DNA of 64,000 nt from JAYPAN01 sp049597955 (GTDB lineage: Bacteria; Pseudomonadota; Alphaproteobacteria; RS24): positions 39,626 through 103,625 of the forward strand of contig JBMYND010000008.1 of assembly GCA_049597955.1 (NCBI GenBank), given 5' to 3'. Shown one piece after another: positions 51,687 to 60,929 of the stretch (its first letter is position 1; every line of letters begins with the position of its first letter). Below the pieces are notes generated by a model that did no database searches, was not told the DNA's origin, and saw only the letters and a program-made list of their open reading frames with translations. The position numbers and the translations under genes are program-made.

Positions 51687-53066
51687 CTAATCGGTAAACG
51701 GCAACATTTGGAACAAGTCGGATTGCACGCCGCGCAATTCAGAGCGCGCGGCAAAATTTTGCGTATCGGCGGCAAGCAAGCGAATGCCGCCCGTGGCCAC
51801 CACCTGATCGCTGGAATCGCCCAGCGTCACGCCGGTTTTGTAAATCGCCGCATCGAGGAAAAGATAAACACTTTTACTGGCATCGCCATTGGTGGAATTG
51901 GTCATGGCAACCGCATTACCGTCTTGGCGAAGCTGGCTCATGGTAAAAGCGCCCGGCGTCAAAAGAGTCGAAATACTGGTCACTTCGCTGGCAAATGTCT
52001 TATTGCTGAAGGAACCGAAATCACCGAAATTGGCCGAGGCACGGGCGATAAAGGCGACATCCTCGCGGTCAAAATCAAGCAGCAAACGCGGCTCAACCGT
52101 CGCGCTGTAAAGCCCATCGGCGGAAATATAGCCCTTGGTGAAACTCTGCGCTCCGGCACGCAATTCAACCGTGCCGGAACTGAAGGCCGACAGAAAATCA
52201 GCCCAGCTATCATAGGCATCATCCGCATCCAATCCGGCAAGATTGCCATGGGCGGTGGTGAGGAAGCGGCCATCCAGCGTATTGTCAGACTCGCGGGCAA
52301 CATCAACACCGCCGGAGTCGTAAAACCCATAGGCGCTGTCACTGCCATCGGCGGTGCCATCCCCGTCACTATCCGTGGCAAGCGGGTCATAGAGCATGGC
52401 AATCTCAACCGGGTCGTTCAGCCCGTCGCCATCACTGTCGGCAAGATTGGGATTGGTGCCAAGCGCGTTTTCCTGATTATTGCCCAGCCCATCGCCGTCA
52501 CTGTCTGTGGTTTCTGATGCATCATTGGGGAACGCATCGGCATTATCGCCGACACCATCGCCATCTGTGTCTATGGTTTCGGTCGCATCATTCGGAAACG
52601 CATCGGCATTATCGCCGACGCCATCGCCGTCAGTATCGACTGTTTCCGTTGCATCATTGGGGAAAGCGTCCGCATTATCGCCGACACCATCGCCATCAGT
52701 GTCTGTGGTTTCCGTCGCATCATTCGGGAAAGCGTCCAGCACATCGCGCACCCCGTCGCCATCCGTATCAACCGGGCTGGCAGCGTCCAAAATGGTTGCG
52801 TCGGCTGTGCCGTCGCCGCTTGTATCAACAAGCCGTTTATCCCATGCCGCCTGCCGGTTTATCGCCTGCTGCGCCGCATCCATCGCCGCCGCCCCTGCGC
52901 CGCGCTCTGCTGCATAGGCCGCGCGGCAGCTGGGCGACACGGCAAGCTGCGCCGGACAGCCCTGCCCCTGTGGCGTGTCCTCGGCGGAGGCAGGCCATAT
53001 AACCAAAGCAAGTATCGCAGCCGGCCAAGCCTTACGGGCAGAATTGGGAAATTTATGCCGCATCAC
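51687..53066 (-). CDS. Exported TSP3-repeat calcium-binding protein
   Basis: 459 residues. Signal peptide (about 1-29, ending ASA), then a thrombospondin type 3-like repeat array (about 80-245) of DxDGDGVGDNADAFPNDATET, which binds calcium, and a C-terminal beta-rich domain (about 260-459). The array includes four near-identical 22-residue units. Two cysteines (37 and 47) sit just after the signal peptide. No lipobox. It starts six bases after the gene for the large TPR/beta-barrel protein, which may place or secrete it (inference). Confidence 0.83.
   Translation of the reverse strand: MMRHKFPNSARKAWPAAILALVIWPASAEDTPQGQGCPAQLAVSPSCRAAYAAERGAGAAAMDAAQQAINRQAAWDKRLVDTSGDGTADATILDAASPVDTDGDGVRDVLDAFPNDATETTDTDGDGVGDNADAFPNDATETVDTDGDGVGDNADAFPNDATETIDTDGDGVGDNADAFPNDASETTDSDGDGLGNNQENALGTNPNLADSDGDGLNDPVEIAMLYDPLATDSDGDGTADGSDSAYGFYDSGGVDVARESDNTLDGRFLTTAHGNLAGLDADDAYDSWADFLSAFSSGTVELRAGAQSFTKGYISADGLYSATVEPRLLLDFDREDVAFIARASANFGDFGSFSNKTFASEVTSISTLLTPGAFTMSQLRQDGNAVAMTNSTNGDASKSVYLFLDAAIYKTGVTLGDSSDQVVATGGIRLLAADTQNFAARSELRGVQSDLFQMLPFTD
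52473..52736 (-). repeat. 66-bp coding repeat, four copies (TSP3 units)
   Basis: Four 66-base units encode residues 111-132, 133-154, 155-176 and 177-198 of the TSP3 protein, each starting DAFPND. The first three are nearly identical at protein level; the fourth has diverged (SETTDSDG, GNNQEN). Confidence 0.85.
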
Positions 53067-53072
53067 CCGCCC

Positions 53073-55457
53073 CTACCAAACCACACGCAAGGAAAGACCG
53101 ACATCGCCGCCCGTCCGGTCATAGCGCGGCAGATTGGACTCATTCACCTGCCCATGCGCGTCCAACACGATTTGCCCGCGCAAGCGCCCCAGCGGGATGT
53201 TTTGCACAAAGCCGAGGCCGAGGCGCAGCGCATTGTCATCGCGCCGCTCAAGCCCCCAAAGCGCCTCAATATCGCGCCGCGTCGGTGCGCGCACATTAAC
53301 CCGTTTGATATAGGCCAGCTCCAGCCTGTAAGCGCGCGACCCGGTCTGCCGCTTCAGCCTCACCCCGCCATCCAATAATGAATAATCCAGCGTATTGCGG
53401 TCATGGCTGTTATGGGTGAGGCCGAGATGAAAATCAGCGTCCAGCCATTTGCCGTGGCGCGTGTAAACCATATTTGTCCTGCCGCGCCAGCCGCTTTTAT
53501 CCTCATTGCCTTGCAAACCCGGTATCGGTTCAAATTGCCGCTTCATCACCGACAAATCAAAGCAAATCGCATCGGGCCGACGGCTTTGCGGCGCATGGCG
53601 CGCCAGCGGCCAGACCCATTGACCGTTCACTTCAACCGCATCGCCGAAATGGCGCGCCAATCGGATAAAGTGGCTGGCGGTCAGGGAAATATCGAAAAAG
53701 CTTTGCTCACCGCCGCCAGGCGACACGCTGCGCCACCCAGCGCGCGCCAGAATAATCTGATAATCGCCATCGCCATCGCCAATCGCGTCATTATTATCGT
53801 CATAATCATCATAGCGCCGGTCAAGCACCATGCCCGCCAGATAAAGCCGCGCCGCCAGCCGATCACTGCCCAGACCCGCCAAATGCGCTGACAGGGCGGT
53901 CTGCTGATAGGGTTCATCGCCATCTTCGCCCACCCCCGGCGCACCTGGCGCAGGGCCGGTGACGGCTTGCGGGCGCAAATCATCAAGCGCGGCGAGATTG
54001 TCGAGATGATAGATAAGCCGCGCTTCACTCGGCGCGTGACGGGCATTATGGTCAAGCCCGACGCGCATTTCGGCTGCCAGATGCAGGCGGCCTTGTTCGC
54101 GCGGGCGCGTCCTATTGGCTCGCGCTGACGCCATCAATGCGCGGTTGTGAATATCGCTCTGCATGGCCAGCACGGTTTCGCGCATGGGCATGGGCAAATC
54201 CGGCGCGGCCAGCAATTCCGCCAGCCCCGATTGCGCTGCCGCATAATCGCCCTGCTCCATAAAAATCCGGCTGCGCATCAGACGCAAAGCAGAATAATTG
54301 GGATTGGCTTGCAACAGCCTGTCAGTCAGGCGCAAGGCTTCACCATATTGGCCGACCACCACATGTTTGCGCACCAAAATAATATCGGCGCTTAAATCCG
54401 GCGCTGTGGTTTTCTCTGTCACTTTATCAAAAGCAGCATGATTGGCTGCCGGCACGTCCTCCGGCGGGCGCGGCGCGGGACGCGGCATGGGCCGCACCAT
54501 ATCGAGCGTCGGCACATCTTTTATCGCCGCCTGCATTGCTGTTTCAACCGGCAGCGTTGCCATGCCCATCGCATCAAAGCCGCGCAGCCGCACAGCGATT
54601 GCCCGTCCAATATCCGCTTTTTGCAGCGTGTAATCGGCTCGGTCAGCACCGGCAATTGGCGCATTGTCTCGCAACCATTGATATTCAATACGCCCAAGCG
54701 GTGCTGCATTGGAGCCAGCGCGGAAATCATAGGCAAGGGACAATTTTCCTCCGACTTCAGGGCGACCGGTCAGGCGCAAATTGTCGAATTGCGGCGGCAC
54801 CGGGCGCGGCGTTACCGGCCCCAACGCCTCGGTTATAACCGGCGCAGCATTGGGCAGGTCTGCCTCAAGCCGCAGGGCAATGCGCGCGCCAATATCATCG
54901 GTTTCAAGCCGGTAGCGGCGGCCTGTCGCCCCGGCAATCTCTGCGCCATCGCGCAACCAATTCATGCGCAGACTGGTTTCGGCGACATTGGGGGCCGGCA
55001 CAAAACGCAATTGCAAAGTCTCGCCTTCCTGCGGCTGCCCAACCAATTCTGCCAATTGCACCAGCACTTGGGCCGGGCCTTCAATCGGCAGCAAATAGCG
55101 CGACAAACCGACCCCTTCAGGCGGCGCGCTTTTGCCTTCAAGCGTCGCATTGTTAAAAGTCAGGCTGATGACGGCGCGTTGCTGACCGGCGTCATGGTCA
55201 AGGGTCAGACCGGCAGGGCGCAGCTGATTGCTTGCCAAAAAGCGGGCTATTTCCGGCACCAGCGATTGCGTCAATTGCCGGTCTGCGCATGTGCCGGTCA
55301 GCCTGTTTTGCAAGCGTGAAAGCAAATCCGGTTGCAGCGGCATGTCGGCAATAATACTCAGCCGGGTCAGTGGCGCCCGGCAAACCAAATCCTGACCCTT
55401 TACCGGCAGAACCAAAAACAGCAATAAGCCCGCACATAACCCAAGCCGAAACGTCAA
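53073..55457 (-). CDS. Large outer-membrane protein: Ig-like domains, TPR and beta-barrel
   Basis: 794 residues: signal peptide (about 1-21), an N-terminal domain that could be POTRA-like (about 22-125), two Ig-like domains marked by MNWLRDGAEIAGA and YQWLRDNAPIAGA, a linker, a TPR stretch (about 370-440, LRLTDRLLQANPNYSALRLM), and a long beta-barrel to the C-terminal SLRVVW. Two TPR/barrel proteins in this locus share a plan, but this one is larger. Function not known; a Slam-like secretion pore for the TSP3 protein encoded six bases downstream is the leading inference. Confidence 0.75.
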   Translation of the reverse strand: MTFRLGLCAGLLLFLVLPVKGQDLVCRAPLTRLSIIADMPLQPDLLSRLQNRLTGTCADRQLTQSLVPEIARFLASNQLRPAGLTLDHDAGQQRAVISLTFNNATLEGKSAPPEGVGLSRYLLPIEGPAQVLVQLAELVGQPQEGETLQLRFVPAPNVAETSLRMNWLRDGAEIAGATGRRYRLETDDIGARIALRLEADLPNAAPVITEALGPVTPRPVPPQFDNLRLTGRPEVGGKLSLAYDFRAGSNAAPLGRIEYQWLRDNAPIAGADRADYTLQKADIGRAIAVRLRGFDAMGMATLPVETAMQAAIKDVPTLDMVRPMPRPAPRPPEDVPAANHAAFDKVTEKTTAPDLSADIILVRKHVVVGQYGEALRLTDRLLQANPNYSALRLMRSRIFMEQGDYAAAQSGLAELLAAPDLPMPMRETVLAMQSDIHNRALMASARANRTRPREQGRLHLAAEMRVGLDHNARHAPSEARLIYHLDNLAALDDLRPQAVTGPAPGAPGVGEDGDEPYQQTALSAHLAGLGSDRLAARLYLAGMVLDRRYDDYDDNNDAIGDGDGDYQIILARAGWRSVSPGGGEQSFFDISLTASHFIRLARHFGDAVEVNGQWVWPLARHAPQSRRPDAICFDLSVMKRQFEPIPGLQGNEDKSGWRGRTNMVYTRHGKWLDADFHLGLTHNSHDRNTLDYSLLDGGVRLKRQTGSRAYRLELAYIKRVNVRAPTRRDIEALWGLERRDDNALRLGLGFVQNIPLGRLRGQIVLDAHGQVNESNLPRYDRTGGDVGLSLRVVW

Positions 55458-55583
55458 CGCACAAAACTCTCAAAAGACACGCAGCCTGATTTTCTGTTAT
55501 CACGCTTCGCAGATTTTGCAAAAAGCTGTATTTTTATTGCGAATGCAATAATATAGCGTGAATTACGGTTGTGAAACGGCGTA

Positions 55584-56729
55584 TTGGTGTTTTTGTTCAA
55601 AACAGCGGAAGAGACCCATTTTCAATGTCCCGAATGCGGACAGCGCGGTGCCGTGCCGACTGAAATCCTTGAAAAAGCCATGCAGGAAAATGAGCATGTG
55701 CAAATAAGCTGCACTTCCTGTCAGGCCAAATTTCAACCCTTTGACAATCTGGCGGATAAGGCAAAAGCCGATGAGGCCGATGCCGACGCTTCGGCTGATG
55801 AACAGGCGGCGGAAAATCTGACCGGCAGCATTGCCGAAGCGGTCGCCGATTTGGCCGAAACCGTCCATGCATCCGAAAATCATCCGGCTCAAAGTGAAGC
55901 AAAGGATGATAATGAAGAAATTAATCTCGCCGATTTGCCCGATAATCCAAACAGCCTGCCCGATTGGCTAAAACCGCCTGACAAGCCAAGCTCAGCTTCA
56001 GAGGGCAAGGCGCAAACAGAGCCGCCCTTTCAAAGCGAAACGCCAGAGACCGAAGAAACGCCCGCCAGGGAAGAGATAGAGGTCCCAGAGAAAAGCGAGG
56101 AAACCGAGGAAAGCGAGGCTGACGATGCCGCCGAGCCACCGGATGATGCCAGCGAGGAAATCTGGGAGAGGCTGGATGATTTGAATGACCCGGATATTTC
56201 CGACTTCTCGCAAACCGGCAAGCCCGATGGCGAAAATATTCTGCAACCGCTCAGTCTCGGCCAAACGGCCCTTATCGGCCCGATGCCGGTCGCTGCGCCG
56301 CAAGCCAGGCGAGGTTTCAGCTTTTTCGGCTTTGTCAAAATGCTGGTCTTTCTGGCGCTGGTTGCGGCAACGGCAGGCAATTCCTATTTACTGTTGCGGC
56401 AAAATCCCGAGCTGCAATCACTGATTCCGGTGCAAATGGTCGAACCGGCCAAAATTGGCGTGCGCGAGGCCGGTTTTGAAAAATTATCGCCGGAACCGGG
56501 GGCGCCCATTGTGGTCAAAGCGATTTTTGCCAATGGCGGCAAGCAGGACGGCATTTTATCGGATTTCGACATTTTACTGAAAGACGCTGCCGGCACTGTC
56601 GTGATGCGCTGGCGGGTGGAAAGTCACGGACAAATCATCGCCGCCGGTCAACAGCACAGTATCAGCAGCACATTATTTTCACCGCCGCAAAATCTGGCCA
56701 GCGTGGCGCTGGCCTATCCGGCGCGCTGA
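55584..56729 (+). CDS. Zinc-ribbon membrane protein (MJ0042/DUF3426-type)
   Basis: About 381 residues. N-terminal zinc ribbon with CPECG near 15 and CTSCQ near 43, a long acidic low-complexity stretch (about 60-220), one membrane helix (about 252-272) and a C-terminal domain of about 100 residues resembling DUF3426. This layout is a common uncharacterised alphaproteobacterial type thought to be cytosolic-to-periplasmic. The start is uncertain among TTG 55584, GTG 55587 and TTG 55593; no clear ribosome site. It is divergent from the large barrel gene. Confidence 0.8.
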   Translation: MVFLFKTAEETHFQCPECGQRGAVPTEILEKAMQENEHVQISCTSCQAKFQPFDNLADKAKADEADADASADEQAAENLTGSIAEAVADLAETVHASENHPAQSEAKDDNEEINLADLPDNPNSLPDWLKPPDKPSSASEGKAQTEPPFQSETPETEETPAREEIEVPEKSEETEESEADDAAEPPDDASEEIWERLDDLNDPDISDFSQTGKPDGENILQPLSLGQTALIGPMPVAAPQARRGFSFFGFVKMLVFLALVAATAGNSYLLLRQNPELQSLIPVQMVEPAKIGVREAGFEKLSPEPGAPIVVKAIFANGGKQDGILSDFDILLKDAAGTVVMRWRVESHGQIIAAGQQHSISSTLFSPPQNLASVALAYPAR

Positions 56730-56732
56730 AAT

Positions 56733-57506
56733 TCAAGCATAAAAAGCTGCGCCTTTTTTCAAACCCTGCCATTGCGCATCATCATGGCCATAAATCACTT
56801 GTGCCCCGTCGCTGCGCAATCGGGCAATCTCGTCAAATGACTGCACAGTTTTTTCAATATCCCAGCTATTGCGCGGTGCATGGCGGCGGTCGAGATTATC
56901 CGCCACCGCCGCCGCATCCGAGGCCAGCAAAAAAGTCCCTGCCCCATCAAGCACAATATGGGCAGCCATTGAGCCGCGCGTATGGCCGGGCATGGGCAGC
57001 AGTGTCACGCGGCCATCACCAAACAAATCATATTGTCCGGTAACAGTCCGGATTTCCTGTCCGGTATCCCATTCCTGCCGGTGCAGGCCGAGGCTTTCAG
57101 CCTCCGGCTCCTGTGCGGCGGCCAGCTCCTCGGCATGGCAAATAACCGTCGCTTGCGGAAACAGGCTATTGCACCCGCAATGGTCAACATGCAAATGCGA
57201 ACACACAATCAGGTCAATATCGTCAAGCGCCAAGCCGGTCAGCTGCAATTGGGCGGGCAAGGCTTCGGTTTCATCAAAAACCGGGCGCATGAATTTTTCC
57301 AGCCCACGCCAGCGTGCTGCGGCATTTTGCAAAACATCGGGATGGCAGCCTGTATCAAACAACATATTGCCCTGCGGATGGCGCAGCAAAGTCGATATGA
57401 CCGGAATGATTATCCGTTCATCCGGCGCGGCATTTGGGTAATAGACATTGGCGCGCATAGCCAACCGACCGGCCAGCAGAAAATGCATTTGCACAGATGA
57501 CGCCAT
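56733..57506 (-). CDS. MBL-fold metallohydrolase, N-acyl homoserine lactonase-like
   Basis: 257 residues of the metallo-beta-lactamase fold. The metal site HLHVDHCG near 104, with later histidines in MPGHTRGS near 171 and YGHDDAQW near 240 and an Asp in LLASDAAAV, is complete. It is nearest in style to AttM/AiiA-type lactonases that open acyl-homoserine lactones, but substrate cannot be read from sequence. Start at 57506 has GGAGAAGG just ahead. An acyl-CoA dehydrogenase gene lies 50 bases upstream in the same direction. Confidence 0.85.
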   Translation of the reverse strand: MASSVQMHFLLAGRLAMRANVYYPNAAPDERIIIPVISTLLRHPQGNMLFDTGCHPDVLQNAAARWRGLEKFMRPVFDETEALPAQLQLTGLALDDIDLIVCSHLHVDHCGCNSLFPQATVICHAEELAAAQEPEAESLGLHRQEWDTGQEIRTVTGQYDLFGDGRVTLLPMPGHTRGSMAAHIVLDGAGTFLLASDAAAVADNLDRRHAPRNSWDIEKTVQSFDEIARLRSDGAQVIYGHDDAQWQGLKKGAAFYA

Positions 57507-57556
57507 TGCCTTCTCCCCGCTTGGCGATAATGTCAAAATTGATGGCTGTGGCCGGT

Positions 57557-58720
57557 CTAGCGTGTATCCATCAAATTGCGCGCGACCACCATGCGATGCA
57601 CTTCCGACGGGCCGTCATAAATCCGCATATTGCGCACCCGCCCGGCCAAATGAGCCAAAGGCAATTCCTTGGTCATGCCCATAGCGCCGAAACATTGCAT
57701 GGCATTGTCAATGACTTCCTGCGCCATTTCCGTGGCATATACTTTCAGCATGGAAATTTCCTTGCGCACATCGCGGCCCTGGTCAAGTTTCCAAGCGCAA
57801 TCATAGGCCATGAGCCGCGCCGCATGAATTTTGGTGCCGCCATCGGCCACCCACCATTGTATCGCCTGACGATGGGATAATTTTTGGCCAAATGTTTCGC
57901 GTTGCGGCGCATATTCAGTCATCATATCAAGCGCACGCTGCGCCGAGCCAATGCACCAAGCGGCCATTTCCATCCGCCTTGTGCCAAGCCGCACCTGCAT
58001 GGGGGCAAAGCCAAAGCCTTCCTCACCAAGCAGTTTCCAGCCCGGCACGCGCACATTATCGAGTTCCACCTCATAAGTATATTCACCGGCCAGCATCGGA
58101 ATCCGGCGCACCACATTGAAACCGGGCGTGTCGCGGTCAACCAGAAAGGCCGACATGCCGCCTTTTGCCCCTTTTTCCGGATCGGTGATTGCCATCAGAA
58201 TGGTGAAGTCGCTTTCATCGGCGCGGGTAATCCAGATTTTGCGGCCATTTATCACCCAATCATCGCCATCGCGAATGGCGCGGGTTTTCATGCCCGACGG
58301 GTCAGCCCCCGCCCCCGGCTCGGAAATACCAATTGCCGACAGGGTTTCACCGCGCGAATAAGGGTCTAGATAGGCTTCCTTTTGCTGGCCATTGCAGGTC
58401 GCCTCGAGCATACGCAGATTGGGCGAGTCCGGCGGCAGCGTATAATGCGCCACTGTGCTGCCCATGGCTTCATTGACACCGACCAGCGCGACATAGGGCA
58501 TGCCCATGCCGCCCGAACTTTCCGGCGCATCAAGCGACCACAGGCCAAGCTCTTTGGATACTTTGTCGAGATGGGCTTTTTGCTCCGGCAGAAGCGCCGG
58601 GTCACCGCCCTCACCTTCGCGGGTCAAGACTTCCTGCTCGAGCGGCAAAAGCTCGTTGCGGACAAATTTTTGCACCAAATCCAAAAGCATCCGGTGGTCT
58701 TCTTGCAGTTCAAATTCCAT
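57557..58720 (-). CDS. Acyl-CoA dehydrogenase
   Basis: 387 residues of the FAD acyl-CoA dehydrogenase fold, the common family length. It introduces the double bond of an acyl-CoA thioester. Signatures: AIGISEPGAGADPSGMKTRA near 140, WVINGRKIWITRADESD near 163, and the C-terminal QCFGAMGMTKELPLAHL near 344, where the catalytic glutamate in other members lies close by but cannot be placed with certainty. Start at 58720 follows GGGAG. Electron acceptor is normally ETF. It is divergent from the iron alcohol dehydrogenase. Confidence 0.9.
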   Translation of the reverse strand: MEFELQEDHRMLLDLVQKFVRNELLPLEQEVLTREGEGGDPALLPEQKAHLDKVSKELGLWSLDAPESSGGMGMPYVALVGVNEAMGSTVAHYTLPPDSPNLRMLEATCNGQQKEAYLDPYSRGETLSAIGISEPGAGADPSGMKTRAIRDGDDWVINGRKIWITRADESDFTILMAITDPEKGAKGGMSAFLVDRDTPGFNVVRRIPMLAGEYTYEVELDNVRVPGWKLLGEEGFGFAPMQVRLGTRRMEMAAWCIGSAQRALDMMTEYAPQRETFGQKLSHRQAIQWWVADGGTKIHAARLMAYDCAWKLDQGRDVRKEISMLKVYATEMAQEVIDNAMQCFGAMGMTKELPLAHLAGRVRNMRIYDGPSEVHRMVVARNLMDTR

Positions 58721-58879
58721 AACTGACTCCCTTTTCGTGCGAAATGGTAACATGCTGCATGACCAGAGGCGACCTTTTTGCCTGCGACAGAAATGAGCAG
58801 GAAAGCCGATGCCGTTTTCTGCTGACAGCCACGCCAAGACGCGCCATAGTTGAAAAAAAGGCGATAAAGGGAGACATAA

Positions 58880-60031
58880 ATGATGCATTTTGAATTACCA
58901 AACCAAGGGGTTTACGATTATTTGCCGCGCGTGCGGATTATTTGGGGGCAGCCCGCCCTTGAGGCATTGCGCGACGAAATTGGCGATTCGGCGCGGGTTT
59001 TTATCCTGACCACCGCATCGCTGGTCACTAAAACACCGGTGACAGAAAACTTACAGTCCGGTTTGGGCGACCACTGCGTCGGCCTGTTTCATGGCATTGG
59101 CGAGCATACGCCCTTTGGGGATGTTGTGAGCGCCGCGCAAGCCGCGCGCGCGGCAAATCCCGATATTATTCTGTCCATTGGCGGGGGCAGCATTATTGAT
59201 GCTGCCAAGGCGGTGATTATTTGCCTGCGCGAAAATATCGACACGGTGGAAGCTTTATCGGCACGCATTGGCCAGGTCAGCCAAGGGCCGGGCGGGCCGC
59301 GCCATATTTGCATCCCGACCACATTGTCAGGCGCCGAGCATACGGAATTTGCCGGCGGCATTAATCCGGCGACCGGCACGAAAGAGCTTTTGGGTGGCAC
59401 GCATATTTGCCCGCATACGGTCATACTCGACCCGGCCATGACCCTTTACACGCCGGAGGCGTTATGGCTGTCCACTGCCATACGCTCGGTTGACCATGCT
59501 GTTGAAGGCATTTGCGCGCCCGATAGCAGCCCGCTTATTCAAGCCGAGGCTTTGGGCGCGCTCGCCCTGTTCGCCAAATCGCTGCGCCGCACCAAGCAAG
59601 CGCCAGATGATTTAACGGCGCGGTTGGAAAGCATGCATGCGGTCTGGCTGGCCACGGCATCAATCGGGCGGGTCATGCATGGTGCCAGTCACGGGCTGGG
59701 CTATTTGCTCGGTGCGCTGGGCGGCGTGCCGCATGGGGTCACCTCCTGTGTGTTTTTGCCTGCCGTGCTGGATTGGAACCTGTCCGTGACCGCTGACAAG
59801 CAAAAACAAATCGCCGCCGCGCTCGGCGCGCCTGAAATAAGCGCCGGTGATGCCGTGCGCCGTCTGGTAGCCGATTTGGAACTGCCCGGCACGCTGGCCG
59901 CGGTCGGTGCTGATGATGCGCTGAAAAGCCAAATCAGTGAATATGCCATGGCCCATCCGGTGGTGCTGGCCAATCCGCGCCCCATTACCTCGCCGCAAGA
60001 TGTGTATGAAATTATGGCGCTGGCAGCGTGA
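58880..60031 (+). CDS. Iron-containing alcohol dehydrogenase family protein
   Basis: 383 residues, type III (group III) alcohol dehydrogenase fold. NAD-binding SIGGGSIIDAAKAV near 97 and metal-binding histidines in RSVDHAVEGICA near 205 and MHGASHGLGYLLG near 265 are visible. It also resembles maleylacetate reductases, which share this fold. AAGGGAG precedes the ATG. The small thioesterase gene 24 bases downstream may share the transcript. Substrate not predictable. Confidence 0.9.
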   Translation: MMHFELPNQGVYDYLPRVRIIWGQPALEALRDEIGDSARVFILTTASLVTKTPVTENLQSGLGDHCVGLFHGIGEHTPFGDVVSAAQAARAANPDIILSIGGGSIIDAAKAVIICLRENIDTVEALSARIGQVSQGPGGPRHICIPTTLSGAEHTEFAGGINPATGTKELLGGTHICPHTVILDPAMTLYTPEALWLSTAIRSVDHAVEGICAPDSSPLIQAEALGALALFAKSLRRTKQAPDDLTARLESMHAVWLATASIGRVMHGASHGLGYLLGALGGVPHGVTSCVFLPAVLDWNLSVTADKQKQIAAALGAPEISAGDAVRRLVADLELPGTLAAVGADDALKSQISEYAMAHPVVLANPRPITSPQDVYEIMALAA

Positions 60032-60055
60032 GTTGAATGAAAGAGCGGGGATATT

Positions 60056-60457
60056 ATGGACACACCCAAACTTGAAGAATTGCAAAATTTGGTCGGTTTT
60101 GTGCGCACTATTGGCCTGCAATTGGTCAGCCTCACGCCGGAGCGCATAGTCGGGGAATTGCCAATCACTGCCGCTTTGACCAATCACCTGCCCAATGTGC
60201 ATGGCGGGGCGATTATGACATTGGGTGACGCGCTGGGTGCCTTTGGGGCATGGCTCAATATGCCGGAAGGGGCGGAGGCCACAACCACGATTGAAAGCAA
60301 AACCAATTTTTTGCGCCCGGCTATGGAAGGCGACACATTGACCGGCACCTGCACGCCATTATCGGTCGGGCGTCGCCTGTCGGTTTGGCAAACCGAAATC
60401 ACCCGCGCTGACGGCAAACGGGTCGCCATGGTTACACAAACACAGATTTATCTTTAA
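60056..60457 (+). CDS. PaaI-family hot-dog thioesterase
   Basis: 133 residues, single hot-dog domain. The active-site pattern is HLPNVHGGAIMTLGDALGAF near 43, with the later TTTIESKTNFLRPAMEGD and GRRLSVWQTEI strands. These enzymes hydrolyse aromatic or short acyl-CoA esters. It follows the iron alcohol dehydrogenase and ends inside a 16-bp tandem duplication. GGGG lies about seven bases before the ATG at 60056. Confidence 0.9.
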   Translation: MDTPKLEELQNLVGFVRTIGLQLVSLTPERIVGELPITAALTNHLPNVHGGAIMTLGDALGAFGAWLNMPEGAEATTTIESKTNFLRPAMEGDTLTGTCTPLSVGRRLSVWQTEITRADGKRVAMVTQTQIYL

Positions 60458-60478
60458 GCGTCTTTATCTTTAAGCGTC
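60447..60478. repeat. 16-bp perfect tandem duplication at convergent gene ends
   Basis: TTTATCTTTAAGCGTC occurs at 60447-60462 and again at 60463-60478. The thioesterase stop (60455-60457) lies in the first unit and the rhodanese stop (60470-60472, minus strand) in the second. Confidence 0.92.
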
Positions 60479-60850
60479 CTCGGTCGGGCCGCCGGCTTCC
60501 TGCCATTCGCCAAAGCCGCCAATGTTTATGACGCTTTCATAGCCCATATCCTTCAGCGTTTTACCGGCCAGCGCCGCCATGCCACCGGCACCGCACACAA
60601 GATAAATATCGGCCTGTTTTGTCAGGGCCGGATGGTAAAATGGGGTATCTTCATCGGCGACAAATTCCATCATGCCGCGCGGAATCCGCAAGGCACCGGC
60701 AATTGTGCCGGTATCGGCAATCATGCTCGAATCGCGCACATCAATAAAAACCGCATTATCCGCGCCGTGATGCTGCACGGCATCGCCGCCGGGAATACGG
60801 GTGACGGCCGCATTGGCTTCGGCCATGAAATCGGCTGCTTTTTTCATCAT
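60470..60850 (-). CDS. Rhodanese-like domain protein
   Basis: 126 residues, one rhodanese domain. The active loop is LVCGAGGMAAL near 83, so the sulfur-carrying cysteine is present, and the CH2A-like FIDVRDSSMI near 34 and VINIGGFGEWQEAGGP at the end are typical. Sulfurtransferase or phosphatase activity is possible. No signal peptide, so cytosolic. Starts at 60850 and 60847 are tandem ATGs after AAGGAG. Confidence 0.9.
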   Translation of the reverse strand: MMKKAADFMAEANAAVTRIPGGDAVQHHGADNAVFIDVRDSSMIADTGTIAGALRIPRGMMEFVADEDTPFYHPALTKQADIYLVCGAGGMAALAGKTLKDMGYESVINIGGFGEWQEAGGPTEDA

Positions 60851-60929
60851 GCTCTCCTTGCGCAATTGGAAGTGGACTTGCCATGCAAGCGGTTTTGCGC
60901 CCGCATGGCAAGCCCTTTCATCTTCCGTT

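Noticed and set aside
52473..52736. 66-bp repeat considered as a CRISPR array
   Set aside because: It codes for TSP3 repeats in frame in an exported protein; there are no spacers and no cas genes.
54438..55319. A 293-residue frame antisense to the large barrel gene
   Set aside because: It has no recognisable domain, no start signal and the composition of a reverse-strand shadow; the barrel gene has signal peptide, TPR and barrel.
56733..57506. Quorum-quenching role for the MBL-fold enzyme
   Set aside because: The fold and metal site are clear, but no acyl-homoserine lactone synthase or receptor is nearby and many relatives act on other substrates.
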